Shown one piece after another: positions 21,930-31,044 of a stretch of DNA of 64,000 nt. A program made the translations under genes and the position numbers. The notes beneath the pieces were generated by a model that saw nothing but the letters and a program-made list of their open reading frames with translations, was not told the DNA's origin and did no database searches. Source of the DNA: an uncultured Pelagibacteraceae bacterium (GTDB taxonomy: Bacteria > Pseudomonadota > Alphaproteobacteria > Pelagibacterales > Pelagibacteraceae); the NCBI GenBank assembly GCA_902591045.1, contig CACIZC010000002.1, positions 43,767 through 107,766 of the forward strand, given 5' to 3'. Position 1 is the first letter of the stretch; each line of letters begins with the position of its first letter.

Positions 21930-21948
21930 AATAGTTTAATTTCATCTC

Positions 21949-23331
21949 ATGGCTTTTATTTGCAGGTTTGCACCCTCACCTACAGGACCTTTGCACATTG
22001 GTGGTGTTAGAACCGCTTTGTTTAATTGGTTGTTAGCTAAAAAAAATAAAGGTAAATTTTATCTCAGAATTGAAGATACGGACAAAGAAAGATCAAAAGA
22101 AGAATTTAAAAAACAAATTATAGAATCTCTTGATTGGATTGGGATTAAGCATGATGATAAAGAATATATTCAATCTAAAAATATTAACAAACATAAAGAA
22201 ATTGCTCATGAACTTTTAAAAAAAGATTTTGCGTATAAATGTTATTGTTCTGAAGAAGAAATTAAAGAACAAAAAGAAAAATGTAAGAAACAAGGAATAC
22301 CTTATGTTTACAATAGAAAATGGAGAGATCCTAAAGATCTTCCAATTCCAAAAAATATTCAACCTGTAATTAGATTTAAGAGTAAAATTTCTGGAAATTC
22401 CATTGTTAAAGATCTTGTTCAAGGTGAAATTAATATCGCAAATTCTATTATAGAAGATTTTGTTATTTTGAGACAAGATGGTTCACCTACTTATCAATTG
22501 TCTGCTGTAGTAGATGATCATCTGATGAAGATTACTCATGTCATAAGAGGCGATGATCATAAAATAAATACTTTTAAACAAAAACAAATCTATGAAGCCT
22601 TGAAATGGGATATACCGCAGTTTGCACATATCCCTCTTATTCACAGTGAAAAAGGGTCCAAGCTCTCAAAAAGGGATATGGCATCAACTATAGGTGACTA
22701 TATTAAAAAAGGAATTATATCTGATGCTCTTAGAAATTATCTTTTACGTCTTGGTTGGGCTCATAAAGATAAAGAAATTTTTACTTTAAAGGAAAGTATA
22801 GAGCTTTTTGATTTGAAAGGAGTTGGAAAATCACCATCAAAACTGGACTTAACCAGGATACTTTCCTTAAATGAGTATTACATTAAACATATGGATGAAA
22901 AAAAATTGTTTGAGTTATTTAAAGTTTTTTCTAAAAAGTTTAGAAAAAAAGTAGAATCTTCTAAGGAAAAATCTATTCTTAAATCTATGAGTTTTTTAAA
23001 AAACAAAGCTAAAACACTTGATGATATTTATTGTAATTCCGAATACATTTTACAAGATGATATTAAAATTTCTCCTGAAGATTCTAAGCTTTTAGATTCT
23101 ACTTCTAAAAATATTATAAAAGATTTTCTTTTTCAATTTGAAAAAATGTCAAACGTAAATAAAGAAAATCTTGAAAAAACTTTTAAAGGATTAATTGATA
23201 AACATAAAACAAACTTTAAAGGTGTTGGTCAGCCCTTAAGAATTGTTTTAACTGGCTCTAAATTTGGTCCTGGTATCTACGATATCATCTTGTCTTTATC
23301 GAAAGATGAAGTCATAAAAAGACTTTCTTGA
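21949..23331 (+). CDS. gltX: Glutamyl-tRNA synthetase
   Basis: RFAPSPTGPLHIGGVRTALFNWL; SKLSKRD KMSKS-like motif. Confidence 0.96.
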   Translation: MAFICRFAPSPTGPLHIGGVRTALFNWLLAKKNKGKFYLRIEDTDKERSKEEFKKQIIESLDWIGIKHDDKEYIQSKNINKHKEIAHELLKKDFAYKCYCSEEEIKEQKEKCKKQGIPYVYNRKWRDPKDLPIPKNIQPVIRFKSKISGNSIVKDLVQGEINIANSIIEDFVILRQDGSPTYQLSAVVDDHLMKITHVIRGDDHKINTFKQKQIYEALKWDIPQFAHIPLIHSEKGSKLSKRDMASTIGDYIKKGIISDALRNYLLRLGWAHKDKEIFTLKESIELFDLKGVGKSPSKLDLTRILSLNEYYIKHMDEKKLFELFKVFSKKFRKKVESSKEKSILKSMSFLKNKAKTLDDIYCNSEYILQDDIKISPEDSKLLDSTSKNIIKDFLFQFEKMSNVNKENLEKTFKGLIDKHKTNFKGVGQPLRIVLTGSKFGPGIYDIILSLSKDEVIKRLS

Positions 23332-23361
23332 ATTAATTAAAATCTTTTCGCTAATTAAAGC

Positions 23362-23390
23362 TTGACGATTTTATATCTTACACTTATAAA
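23362..23390 (+). promoter_or_regulatory. Predicted sigma70-type promoter of umuDC
   Basis: TTGACG (23362-23367) - 17 bp - TATAAA (23385-23390), directly upstream of SOS box. Confidence 0.75.
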
Positions 23391-23391
23391 A

Positions 23392-23406
23392 GAACAAATC
23401 AAGAAC
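23392..23406 (+). promoter_or_regulatory. SOS box upstream of umuD
   Basis: GAACAAATCAAGAAC = GAAC-N7-GAAC, 4 bp before umuD ATG and immediately downstream of the -10. Confidence 0.88.
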
Positions 23407-23410
23407 ATTT

Positions 23411-23791
23411 ATGAGGTTAAAATTACCCTTTTATATTCACAAAGTTGGAGCTGGTTTTCCGTCTCCTGCTACTGACTACATTGAAGATGATGTAGATTTA
23501 AATTCACACTTAATAAAAAATGCACCAGCAACATTTGTAATAAGAGTTCAGGGAAAATCTATGAGTAATGTTGGTATTTATGACGGAGATCTATTAGTCG
23601 TTGATAGAAGTATTGATCCAAAAAATCTCTCAACAGTAATAGCAAATGTGAATGAAGAGTTAGTAGTCAAAACTTTTTTAAAGGGAAGAGAAAAAAATTA
23701 TCTATCATCTGGTCTAAACAAAATAGAATTAAATGAAAATCCAAACATAATAATTTGGGGGGTAGTTACGTATGTCATTCATAAATTATAA
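23411..23791 (+). CDS. umuD: UmuD-like S24 self-cleaving protease subunit of Pol V
   Basis: [39 protein letters not shown] (Ser), VVKTFLKG (Lys); overlaps umuC. Confidence 0.93.
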   Translation: MRLKLPFYIHKVGAGFPSPATDYIEDDVDLNSHLIKNAPATFVIRVQGKSMSNVGIYDGDLLVVDRSIDPKNLSTVIANVNEELVVKTFLKGREKNYLSSGLNKIELNENPNIIIWGVVTYVIHKL

Positions 23792-25049
23792 TAAAAAAAA
23801 AATTGCTCTTGTAGACTGCAATTCCTTCTATGTTTCATGTGAAAGACTATTTAAACCTAAAATACAATATAAACCTGTTGTGGTATTATCAAATAATGAT
23901 GGTTGTGTAATTTCTAGGTCGAGTGAGGCTAAAGCTTTGGGAATTAAAATGGGTGAACCATATTTTAAGGTCAAAGAATTGATTAAGAAAAATCAAGTTC
24001 ATATTTTTTCATCCAACTATGCTTTATACGGAGATCTGTCTCGTAGAGTCATGAGGGTATTAAAAACCTTTTCATCTAATATTGAAATTTATTCTATAGA
24101 CGAAGCATTTATTGATTTATCTTTTTTGGATGAAAAAAGTATAGAAAATTATGGAAAAGAAATAAGAAAAAAAGTCTTGAAATGGACAGGGATTCCAACA
24201 AGTGTTGGTATATCATCAACGAAAACACTCACTAAAGTTGCAAATCATATCGCTAAAAAAGAAAAAACAGGAGTAATGTATTTAAATCAAAACATAGATG
24301 AAAAACTTAAAAAATTTCCGATAGGAGATGTGTGGGGTGTTGGAAGTCAATTGTCTAAATTATATATCAAGAACGGTATAGACAATGCATTCAAATTAAA
24401 ATCAGCATCAAATACCTGGATTAAAAAAAATACAAGTGTTTTAGGATCAAGAACTGCTATGGAACTTCGTGGTATAAGCTGTATTGGTTTACAAACACAT
24501 GAAGAGAAAAGAAAAAATTGTTGTGTATCTAGATCTTTTGGAAGAAAAGTAAAAGATCTACAAAAATTAGAAGAAGCTGTAACCACCTATTGCTTAAATG
24601 CGGCTGAAAAAATAAGAGGTGATAATCAGATATGTAGAGCTTTAACAGTTTTTATTAGAACAAGTCCTTTTAATAAAAATAGAAAATATTATTCAAACGG
24701 TCTAACAATTGATCTTCCAATAGCAACAAGTAATAGTATTGAGCTAATAAAAAATGCAAAAAAAGCATTAAAGAATATATATAAACCTGGTTATTATTAT
24801 CAAAAAGCTGGAATAATTTTATCGAAATTGAAAGACTCAAATACTAATGATGTTAATCTCTTAACTCCTTTATTAGAAAAAAAATCAAAAGAATTAATGA
24901 AAGCAATTGATTATACAAATATGAAATATGGTAGACATTCAATTAGCATCGCTAATGCTGGTGTAAGCAAAGGATGGAAAATGAGAAGACAGCATTCGTC
25001 AAAGATTGATACAGCTTCGTTTGACTCATTGCCAAAAATTATAATATAA
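23772..25049 (+). CDS. umuC: UmuC-like Y-family DNA polymerase V catalytic subunit
   Basis: [53 protein letters not shown]. Confidence 0.95.
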   Translation: MSFINYNKKKIALVDCNSFYVSCERLFKPKIQYKPVVVLSNNDGCVISRSSEAKALGIKMGEPYFKVKELIKKNQVHIFSSNYALYGDLSRRVMRVLKTFSSNIEIYSIDEAFIDLSFLDEKSIENYGKEIRKKVLKWTGIPTSVGISSTKTLTKVANHIAKKEKTGVMYLNQNIDEKLKKFPIGDVWGVGSQLSKLYIKNGIDNAFKLKSASNTWIKKNTSVLGSRTAMELRGISCIGLQTHEEKRKNCCVSRSFGRKVKDLQKLEEAVTTYCLNAAEKIRGDNQICRALTVFIRTSPFNKNRKYYSNGLTIDLPIATSNSIELIKNAKKALKNIYKPGYYYQKAGIILSKLKDSNTNDVNLLTPLLEKKSKELMKAIDYTNMKYGRHSISIANAGVSKGWKMRRQHSSKIDTASFDSLPKIII

Positions 25050-25057
25050 TAAAAAAA

Positions 25058-25116
25058 CGGGGTGTCTAATGACTGAGATTAAACCCGAAGAACCTGACCG
25101 GTAATTCAGTGAGGGA
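25058..25116 (+). ncRNA. TPP riboswitch (THI element) upstream of tenA
   Basis: cGGGGTGTC...ACTGAGATT..ACCC..GAACCTGACCGGTAAT...GTGAGGGA matches the conserved TPP-riboswitch core sequence in order and spacing; ends 3 nt before tenA ATG. Confidence 0.87.
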
Positions 25117-25119
25117 AAA

Positions 25120-25785
25120 ATGGGAATATATAATAATAAAAAAAATCTTTTTTATAAGTTAAAAAAAAATTCAATTAAAAGCTGGAATAAATATACCAAA
25201 CATTCTTTTGTAAAAGGGCTTGGAGATGGAAGTTTAAAATCTTCTGTTTTTAAAGAATATTTAATTCAAGATTATATTTTTCTACAAAGATTTATTAGAA
25301 TACTGGCTTTATCTGCTTACAATGCAAAATCTATAGAAGATATGAATAGATCGGTAGATTTTATAATGGCTATAAAACACGAGTTAAAACTTCATATCCA
25401 TTATTGTAAAAAATTTGGAATATCAAAAAATAAAATTTTAAAAGCAAAGGAAAGGAAAGAAAATAAAGCTTATACCAATTATGTTATGAAAGTTGGTATA
25501 AAAAAAAGCAATCTAGAATTATTTACCGCCCTATCTCCTTGCGTTATCGGTTATGGAGAAATTGGATATAATCTAAAAAAGAATAAAAATTGGAAAAAAA
25601 GTAAATATTCCTCTTGGATAAAAATGTATTCATCAAAAGAATATCAAAGTATAGCTAAAGATAATATTGCTTACTTAGATTATCTCTACAAAATAAATAA
25701 AAAGAAAAACATCAAATCGTTAATAACAATATTTAAAAAAGCTTCAGAACTTGAAGCTAATTTCTGGCAAATGGCTTATAGATAA
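25120..25785 (+). CDS. tenA: TenA family aminopyrimidine aminohydrolase / thiaminase II-like (TenA_C type)
   Basis: TenA-like helical protein with YLIQDYIFLQRFIRILA and ALSPCVIGYGEIG (active-site Cys context); preceded by TPP riboswitch. Confidence 0.9.
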   Translation: MGIYNNKKNLFYKLKKNSIKSWNKYTKHSFVKGLGDGSLKSSVFKEYLIQDYIFLQRFIRILALSAYNAKSIEDMNRSVDFIMAIKHELKLHIHYCKKFGISKNKILKAKERKENKAYTNYVMKVGIKKSNLELFTALSPCVIGYGEIGYNLKKNKNWKKSKYSSWIKMYSSKEYQSIAKDNIAYLDYLYKINKKKNIKSLITIFKKASELEANFWQMAYR

Positions 25786-26909
25786 TCTGTTAATACTTTG
25801 CCGGCAATTTCAGAAGATCTCTCAGTTTTAAAATTACTAATTATTCCCTGAATTTTTGTTATTTGTTTTTCTAAAACTTGTTTATCGCTTAAAAGTTTAT
25901 CAACTGTATTATAAATATTAGTGTGGTTACATTTAGATTGTAATAACTCTGGGATCACTTCTTCATTGGCAGCAATGTTAATGATGTTTGCAAACTTAAC
26001 TTTGATTAACATTTTAACGATAAAAAAGTTAATCATTCCCATTTTATAAATAATTATAGAAGGTATTTTTGCATTACAAATCTCTAGTGAGATTGTTCCA
26101 GATTTAGCTACTGCAAACATAGAAGATTTAAGTATGTGAGATTTTATTTTTTCATCGCCTATAGCGCCACAATTTTTAAGTCCTTCTTTAAGTAAAAGAT
26201 TCTGCATTAATTGGACATGCTCTGCTGTGGAATGAAAAACAAAAAACAAATCCTTGTACTTCTCGTTCATTTTTTTAACAAATTTAAATAATATTGGAGT
26301 TAAAATATTGATTTCAGACAATCTACTACCTGGATAAATAGAGAAGATTTTTTTGTTATCTTTAATAATTTGACTGATATCAACTTTGCTTTTTCCCTGA
26401 TCTTCTAACAAAGGATGTCCTGTAAAAGTTGACTGAATACCTTCTTTGTCAAAATATTTTTTCTCAAATGGAAATAATAACAAAATATGATCTAAAAATG
26501 ATTTGAGCTGCTTAACTCTATGTTCCCTCCAAACCCAAACCTGTGGAGCTACAAAATGAATCGTTTTTATACTCGGATCTATTTTTTTAACTTCTTTTGC
26601 TACACGCAATGTGAAATCAGGACTATCTACTGAAAATAAAATATTAGGTTTAAATTTAAGAATTTCTTTTACTGTTTCGTTTATTTTACTCTTAATTTTG
26701 AAAACATTTAATAGAACCCTTGTAAATCCAAGATAGGTAACTTCCTTTAAATCATAAAGAGATTTGATTCCCAAAGCTTTTAAATGTTCCCCGCCAACAG
26801 ATAAATATTCTATATCAGATCTTGAACTTTTAATTTCAGAAATAACTTTTGAGGCTAGTTTGTCGCCAGAAGGTTCCCCTGTTAATACAAATATCTTTTT
26901 CATCCCCAA
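25776..26909 (-). CDS. lpxB: Lipid-A-disaccharide synthase
   Basis: FVLTGEPSGDKLASKVI, SVDSPDFTLRVAK, FVAPQVWVWREHR, FTGHPLLED. Confidence 0.96.
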   Translation of the reverse strand: MGMKKIFVLTGEPSGDKLASKVISEIKSSRSDIEYLSVGGEHLKALGIKSLYDLKEVTYLGFTRVLLNVFKIKSKINETVKEILKFKPNILFSVDSPDFTLRVAKEVKKIDPSIKTIHFVAPQVWVWREHRVKQLKSFLDHILLLFPFEKKYFDKEGIQSTFTGHPLLEDQGKSKVDISQIIKDNKKIFSIYPGSRLSEINILTPILFKFVKKMNEKYKDLFFVFHSTAEHVQLMQNLLLKEGLKNCGAIGDEKIKSHILKSSMFAVAKSGTISLEICNAKIPSIIIYKMGMINFFIVKMLIKVKFANIINIAANEEVIPELLQSKCNHTNIYNTVDKLLSDKQVLEKQITKIQGIISNFKTERSSEIAGKVLTDYL

Positions 26910-27472
26910 ATTTTATTTAAAGTTTCCTCTCTCTGACAGGCATTTTTATACATCAAATATCTTATAAAATTCTTTTCATAATAGTCTTGATGGTATGTCT
27001 CTGCCATATAGAATTCATCAAATTTTTTAACGTAGGTTACAACAACTTTATTAAATTTTTTTTCAATATTTTTAATAGAGTTTTCAATAATCTTTTTCTG
27101 ATTTTCATTTTCAAAAAAAACTACAGATTTATAACTTTCTCCCTTGTCACAGAATTGACCTTCTGTATCAAAAGGATCAATGTTAATCCAATATATATCA
27201 AGAAGTTTTGGGAAATTTGTTTTTGAAGAATCATAAGTAATTTCTAAAGTTTCATAGTGTCCAGTTGTATTTTTTACAACATCTTCATATTTTGGATTTT
27301 TAAGATGACCTCCAGAATATCCTGATACAGTATTTATAACACCTTCGACTTTGTCAAATGACTCTTCCATACACCAAAAACATCCTCCAGCGAAATAAAC
27401 CTTAGAGATATTCGAGGCATATAAATTTGAGTTAAATAATATAAAGTATGTAATTAAAAATATTTTTTTCAT
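26900..27472 (-). CDS. msrA: Peptide methionine sulfoxide reductase MsrA with predicted signal peptide
   Basis: VYFAGGCFWCMEESFDKVEGV; hydrophobic N-terminal MKKIFLITYFILFNSNLYAS. Confidence 0.94.
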   Translation of the reverse strand: MKKIFLITYFILFNSNLYASNISKVYFAGGCFWCMEESFDKVEGVINTVSGYSGGHLKNPKYEDVVKNTTGHYETLEITYDSSKTNFPKLLDIYWINIDPFDTEGQFCDKGESYKSVVFFENENQKKIIENSIKNIEKKFNKVVVTYVKKFDEFYMAETYHQDYYEKNFIRYLMYKNACQREETLNKIWG

Positions 27473-28530
27473 TTATACATTCTCCACAGCCCATCGTTAT
27501 CAGATAACATATAAAGTTCGCCTGTCTCTTTATGTATCTTTATATCTCTTATTCTTCCAATTTTCCCTTTGAAAATAATTTCTTCGTTAATAAATTCGTT
27601 CCCTTTAAATTGAATTTTTCTAAGAGATTCATCTCTTAATGATGTAATTAGCGCATCACCATTCCACTCTTTAAATTCTTCGCCATTATAAATTACTATC
27701 GCGCTTGTTGCTATTGAAGGCACCCAATATTTAATTGGTTTAGTGAATCCGGGTTTCCATTTAGGTCCAATTTTTAAACCTGAATAATTTGTTCCTCCCC
27801 ATCCTAAAATTTTCCACCCATAATTTTCACCATAATTTGCAGTACCGAACCAATCTCCGCCTCTTGCACCATGGTTGCTTAAATAAATTTTATTGTCAAA
27901 AGGAGATAGAGCCATGCCTTGAGGATTTCTAACACCGATTTGATATATTTCAGGTAGCCAGTCTTTTTTATTTTTAAATTTTGGATTGTCTTTTGGGATA
28001 GAGCCATCAATATTAATTCTAATTATACTTCCAGGATGTTTTGTAGCATCTTGAGCAATCATGCCTTCTCCTCTTTCTCCTGCTGTAATAAAAAGATGTT
28101 CGTCTTTTATGACTAATCTTGAGCCAAAATGGTAACCTGAGTCTATTGGAGGTTCGGCTCTAAAAATATTTTTGAATTCAATATTTGTTTGATTAAATTT
28201 ACCTTTTGCTACTGAAGTACTAGTCTTCCAATCTCCTCTATTTTCAGAATACGAAATATAAATTTGCCCCTTATCATATAAAACATCAAGTAATCCTCCT
28301 TGGCCAACTTCTAAGACTGAAAGATTATGTTTTATTTCTGAAATTTTTTTAGTTTTTAAATTTAATGTATATAATTTCCCTGATTTCTCAGTGAATATAA
28401 TATTTTCTTGATCAATAAAAGATAAACTCCAAGGTTTATCTATATCATCAACTATTTTTTCTAATTTGATTTCTAAAGCATATAAATTCGAGAAACCAAA
28501 AATAAATAAAAAAAAAAATAACTTTTTCAT
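27469..28530 (-). CDS. PQQ-dependent sugar dehydrogenase-like (glucose/sorbosone dehydrogenase family), predicted exported
   Basis: DDIDKPWSLSFID, VRNPQGMALSPFDNKIYLSNHGARGGDWF, signal peptide-like N-terminus. Confidence 0.88.
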   Translation of the reverse strand: MKKLFFFLFIFGFSNLYALEIKLEKIVDDIDKPWSLSFIDQENIIFTEKSGKLYTLNLKTKKISEIKHNLSVLEVGQGGLLDVLYDKGQIYISYSENRGDWKTSTSVAKGKFNQTNIEFKNIFRAEPPIDSGYHFGSRLVIKDEHLFITAGERGEGMIAQDATKHPGSIIRINIDGSIPKDNPKFKNKKDWLPEIYQIGVRNPQGMALSPFDNKIYLSNHGARGGDWFGTANYGENYGWKILGWGGTNYSGLKIGPKWKPGFTKPIKYWVPSIATSAIVIYNGEEFKEWNGDALITSLRDESLRKIQFKGNEFINEEIIFKGKIGRIRDIKIHKETGELYMLSDNDGLWRMYK

Positions 28531-29471
28531 TTAGAAAGAACTTTTTTCTTAGCATTTTTAAATTCCTCTTTGGTTAGAGCGCCTGATTTATATAATTTGT
28601 TTAGTTTTTCTAATTCAATTACAATATTTTTGTCAGAGTTATTTTTTGATTTTTTTTGCAGAGTATTGTCAGAAATAAATTGACTTAGATCTAATAAATG
28701 TTTTTTTTTAGCGCCTACAACTTTCTCAAAATTTTTGTGTCTTTTTGCTGTTATTTTTTTAAAATCTTTCATAATTTTTTTTGCTTTTGGATGTTGAGTC
28801 ACAATATCCGGATGGAATTCACTTGTATCACGTGTGCTAAATTTAATCTTATAGTCCGCAAAACTTTTGGGTGTTTCCGCATATGACATTACAATCCACT
28901 GATCTCGAACTGTCATCGAAAAGAAAGTGTGATCACTCCACAAATAAATATCAGGTAATTTAATATTATTTACTTCAACCCATTTTCTAATTCCTGCACT
29001 AAATATTCTGTCTTCATCGTAATCACTGCCATACAGTTCTCTTTGCACATCAAAATGTTTTACCATTAGACAGTTGTGGGCAGAACCTTTTTTATAAAAA
29101 TTTAACAAACTGTAATGTTGTCTTTCTCTGCACCCCTCTTTTTTAGGTTTAAAAACTATTGCTTCAAGGATGGGTGTTAAATGACCGGTCCATTTTGATA
29201 GACCTTTAAATCTACCTATCTCAAACACTTTTGTTGGAATGTTGTCTTCCAAATAAACGAATGTAAGTTGCTCCAAAGATAGTCCGTTAAATCCCCACCC
29301 ACTTACATCTTTTTCGATAACTATAAATTCTCCAGGTACATCGATAAATTTGTTAGGATATATTTCAAATCCTCCGTTAATTCTATCTCCTACTTTTAAT
29401 CTCCAATCAGTAGCAAAACTATTATTAAATACTAAAAAAAATAAAATTGAATAAAAATATATTTTTTTCAT
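28527..29471 (-). CDS. Predicted exported protein of unknown function with C-terminal SHOCT-like motif
   Basis: Signal peptide MKKIYFYSILFFLVFNNSFA; C-terminal ELEKLNKLYKSGALTKEEFKNAKKKVL resembles SHOCT; no other recognised domain. Confidence 0.75.
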   Translation of the reverse strand: MKKIYFYSILFFLVFNNSFATDWRLKVGDRINGGFEIYPNKFIDVPGEFIVIEKDVSGWGFNGLSLEQLTFVYLEDNIPTKVFEIGRFKGLSKWTGHLTPILEAIVFKPKKEGCRERQHYSLLNFYKKGSAHNCLMVKHFDVQRELYGSDYDEDRIFSAGIRKWVEVNNIKLPDIYLWSDHTFFSMTVRDQWIVMSYAETPKSFADYKIKFSTRDTSEFHPDIVTQHPKAKKIMKDFKKITAKRHKNFEKVVGAKKKHLLDLSQFISDNTLQKKSKNNSDKNIVIELEKLNKLYKSGALTKEEFKNAKKKVLSK

Positions 29472-30283
29472 TTAGCTATAATAAACATTTTATTTTTATT
29501 AGCAAAAGTTATACATTTTTTTCTTTCCAAAAATACATTTTGCTTACTTTTTAATACAATTCCTTTAAGTCCAGCTGATTTACATTGCATTAAAGTTTGA
29601 GGGCCAATTGTCGGTAAATCAATTCTAAGATCTTGTTTTTTCTTTGGAAATTTAACTAAGACACCTTTGTTTTTGGATTTTTTACTCTTACATCTCTTAA
29701 GCATTTTTTGAGTACCACCTTTGCCTTCTATAGCAATCACCTTTTTATTTCTAGCCACTGCTCCTTGGCTAAAATTATATTTACCTAATTTATTAAGTGT
29801 TTTAATAGCTTTATTAATATCAGTTTTATCTTCTTTGTTAGGTTTTGTTTTGGAATAGTTTCCTTTTTTTAGAGTCAATTCAGGATTAAAAGTTAATGAA
29901 CTAACTGTTCTAATTCTTTCTTGACTTAATATTTTAATAATTTCTTTTAAAATAGCGGCATCACCAAGCTTAGAGCTTTTAATTATTCGAGGCATATAAT
30001 AAATGCCCTTGAGATCTAAACGAAGTTTAGAGAAATTTGGTTTTTTAACTCTTCCAGCAAACAAAACTTTCTTACAGTTATTTTCCTTTAATATTTTAAT
30101 GATTCTGCCGAATTGTCCTATTGAAACGCTATGTGAATATCTATCTTTTTTAAAAACTCTTCTTTTAGACAGATCAATAATTAAGTATCTAACTTTTCTC
30201 TTTTTGATTTTTTTTAGAATTTCTTTTGGAAAATCTGTTTCCCCAAATATTAATCCAATCATTATTCGGACAACGGTGAACAA
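29468..30283 (-). CDS. lpxI: UDP-2,3-diacylglucosamine diphosphatase LpxI
   Basis: DUF1009-like: FGRIIKILKENNCKKVLFAGRVKKP; LRIDLPTIGPQTLMQCKSAGLKGIVL. Confidence 0.92.
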   Translation of the reverse strand: MFTVVRIMIGLIFGETDFPKEILKKIKKRKVRYLIIDLSKRRVFKKDRYSHSVSIGQFGRIIKILKENNCKKVLFAGRVKKPNFSKLRLDLKGIYYMPRIIKSSKLGDAAILKEIIKILSQERIRTVSSLTFNPELTLKKGNYSKTKPNKEDKTDINKAIKTLNKLGKYNFSQGAVARNKKVIAIEGKGGTQKMLKRCKSKKSKNKGVLVKFPKKKQDLRIDLPTIGPQTLMQCKSAGLKGIVLKSKQNVFLERKKCITFANKNKMFIIAK

Positions 30284-31044
30284 ATAGGTCTTTTTTTATC
30301 CTTTTCTATAAATTTTGTGACCTCTTGTACTAATTCGTTTCCTTTATATTCTCCATTGATTTTGCTTAGATTTTCATGAAGATTGCTAGAAGAAAATATT
30401 TTTTTATAAGCTTGGTCTAGTTCCATAATTTTTTTGTTCTCATATTTTTTTCTTCTCAAACCTATTAGATTAATGCCTTTTAGATAGTTTCTGTTTCCAA
30501 AAGACAAGCCAAAGGGAATAACGTCTTTTAAAACACCCGTCATTCCTCCGATCATTGCCAATCTTCCTATTCTGGTGAACTGCTGAACTGCAGAATTTCC
30601 TCCGATAACAACGGAGTCTTCGATCGTAACATGACCTCCTAGTGGTACGTTATTAGCAATGACAACATTATTTCCAATATTGCAATCGTGAGCAATATGG
30701 GATGAAATCATAAATAAACAATTATTTCCGACAACTGTTTTGCTTCCTCCCCCAACTGTACCTGGGTTAATCGTTACGTACTCCCTAATAACATTATTTT
30801 CACCAATTTCTAAACTATTCTTTTCACCTTTGTATTTTAAATCTTGTGGTGCTGTTCCAATACTTGCAAAAGGATAAATTTTTGTCCCCTTGCCTATTTT
30901 GGTATTTCCTTCAATATGAACATTGGAAATTAATTCAACAGCCTCATCCAATTGAACATTTGCTCCTACGAAGCAAAAAGGTCCGATCTTCACATCTTTT
31001 CCAATTTTTGCTTTTGAATCTACTACACTAGATTTATGTATCAT
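30262..31044 (-). CDS. lpxA: UDP-N-acetylglucosamine acyltransferase
   Basis: Hexapeptide repeats; ISSHIAHDCNIGNNVVIANN, GGMTGVLKDVIPFG. Confidence 0.96.
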   Translation of the reverse strand: MIHKSSVVDSKAKIGKDVKIGPFCFVGANVQLDEAVELISNVHIEGNTKIGKGTKIYPFASIGTAPQDLKYKGEKNSLEIGENNVIREYVTINPGTVGGGSKTVVGNNCLFMISSHIAHDCNIGNNVVIANNVPLGGHVTIEDSVVIGGNSAVQQFTRIGRLAMIGGMTGVLKDVIPFGLSFGNRNYLKGINLIGLRRKKYENKKIMELDQAYKKIFSSSNLHENLSKINGEYKGNELVQEVTKFIEKDKKRPICSPLSE

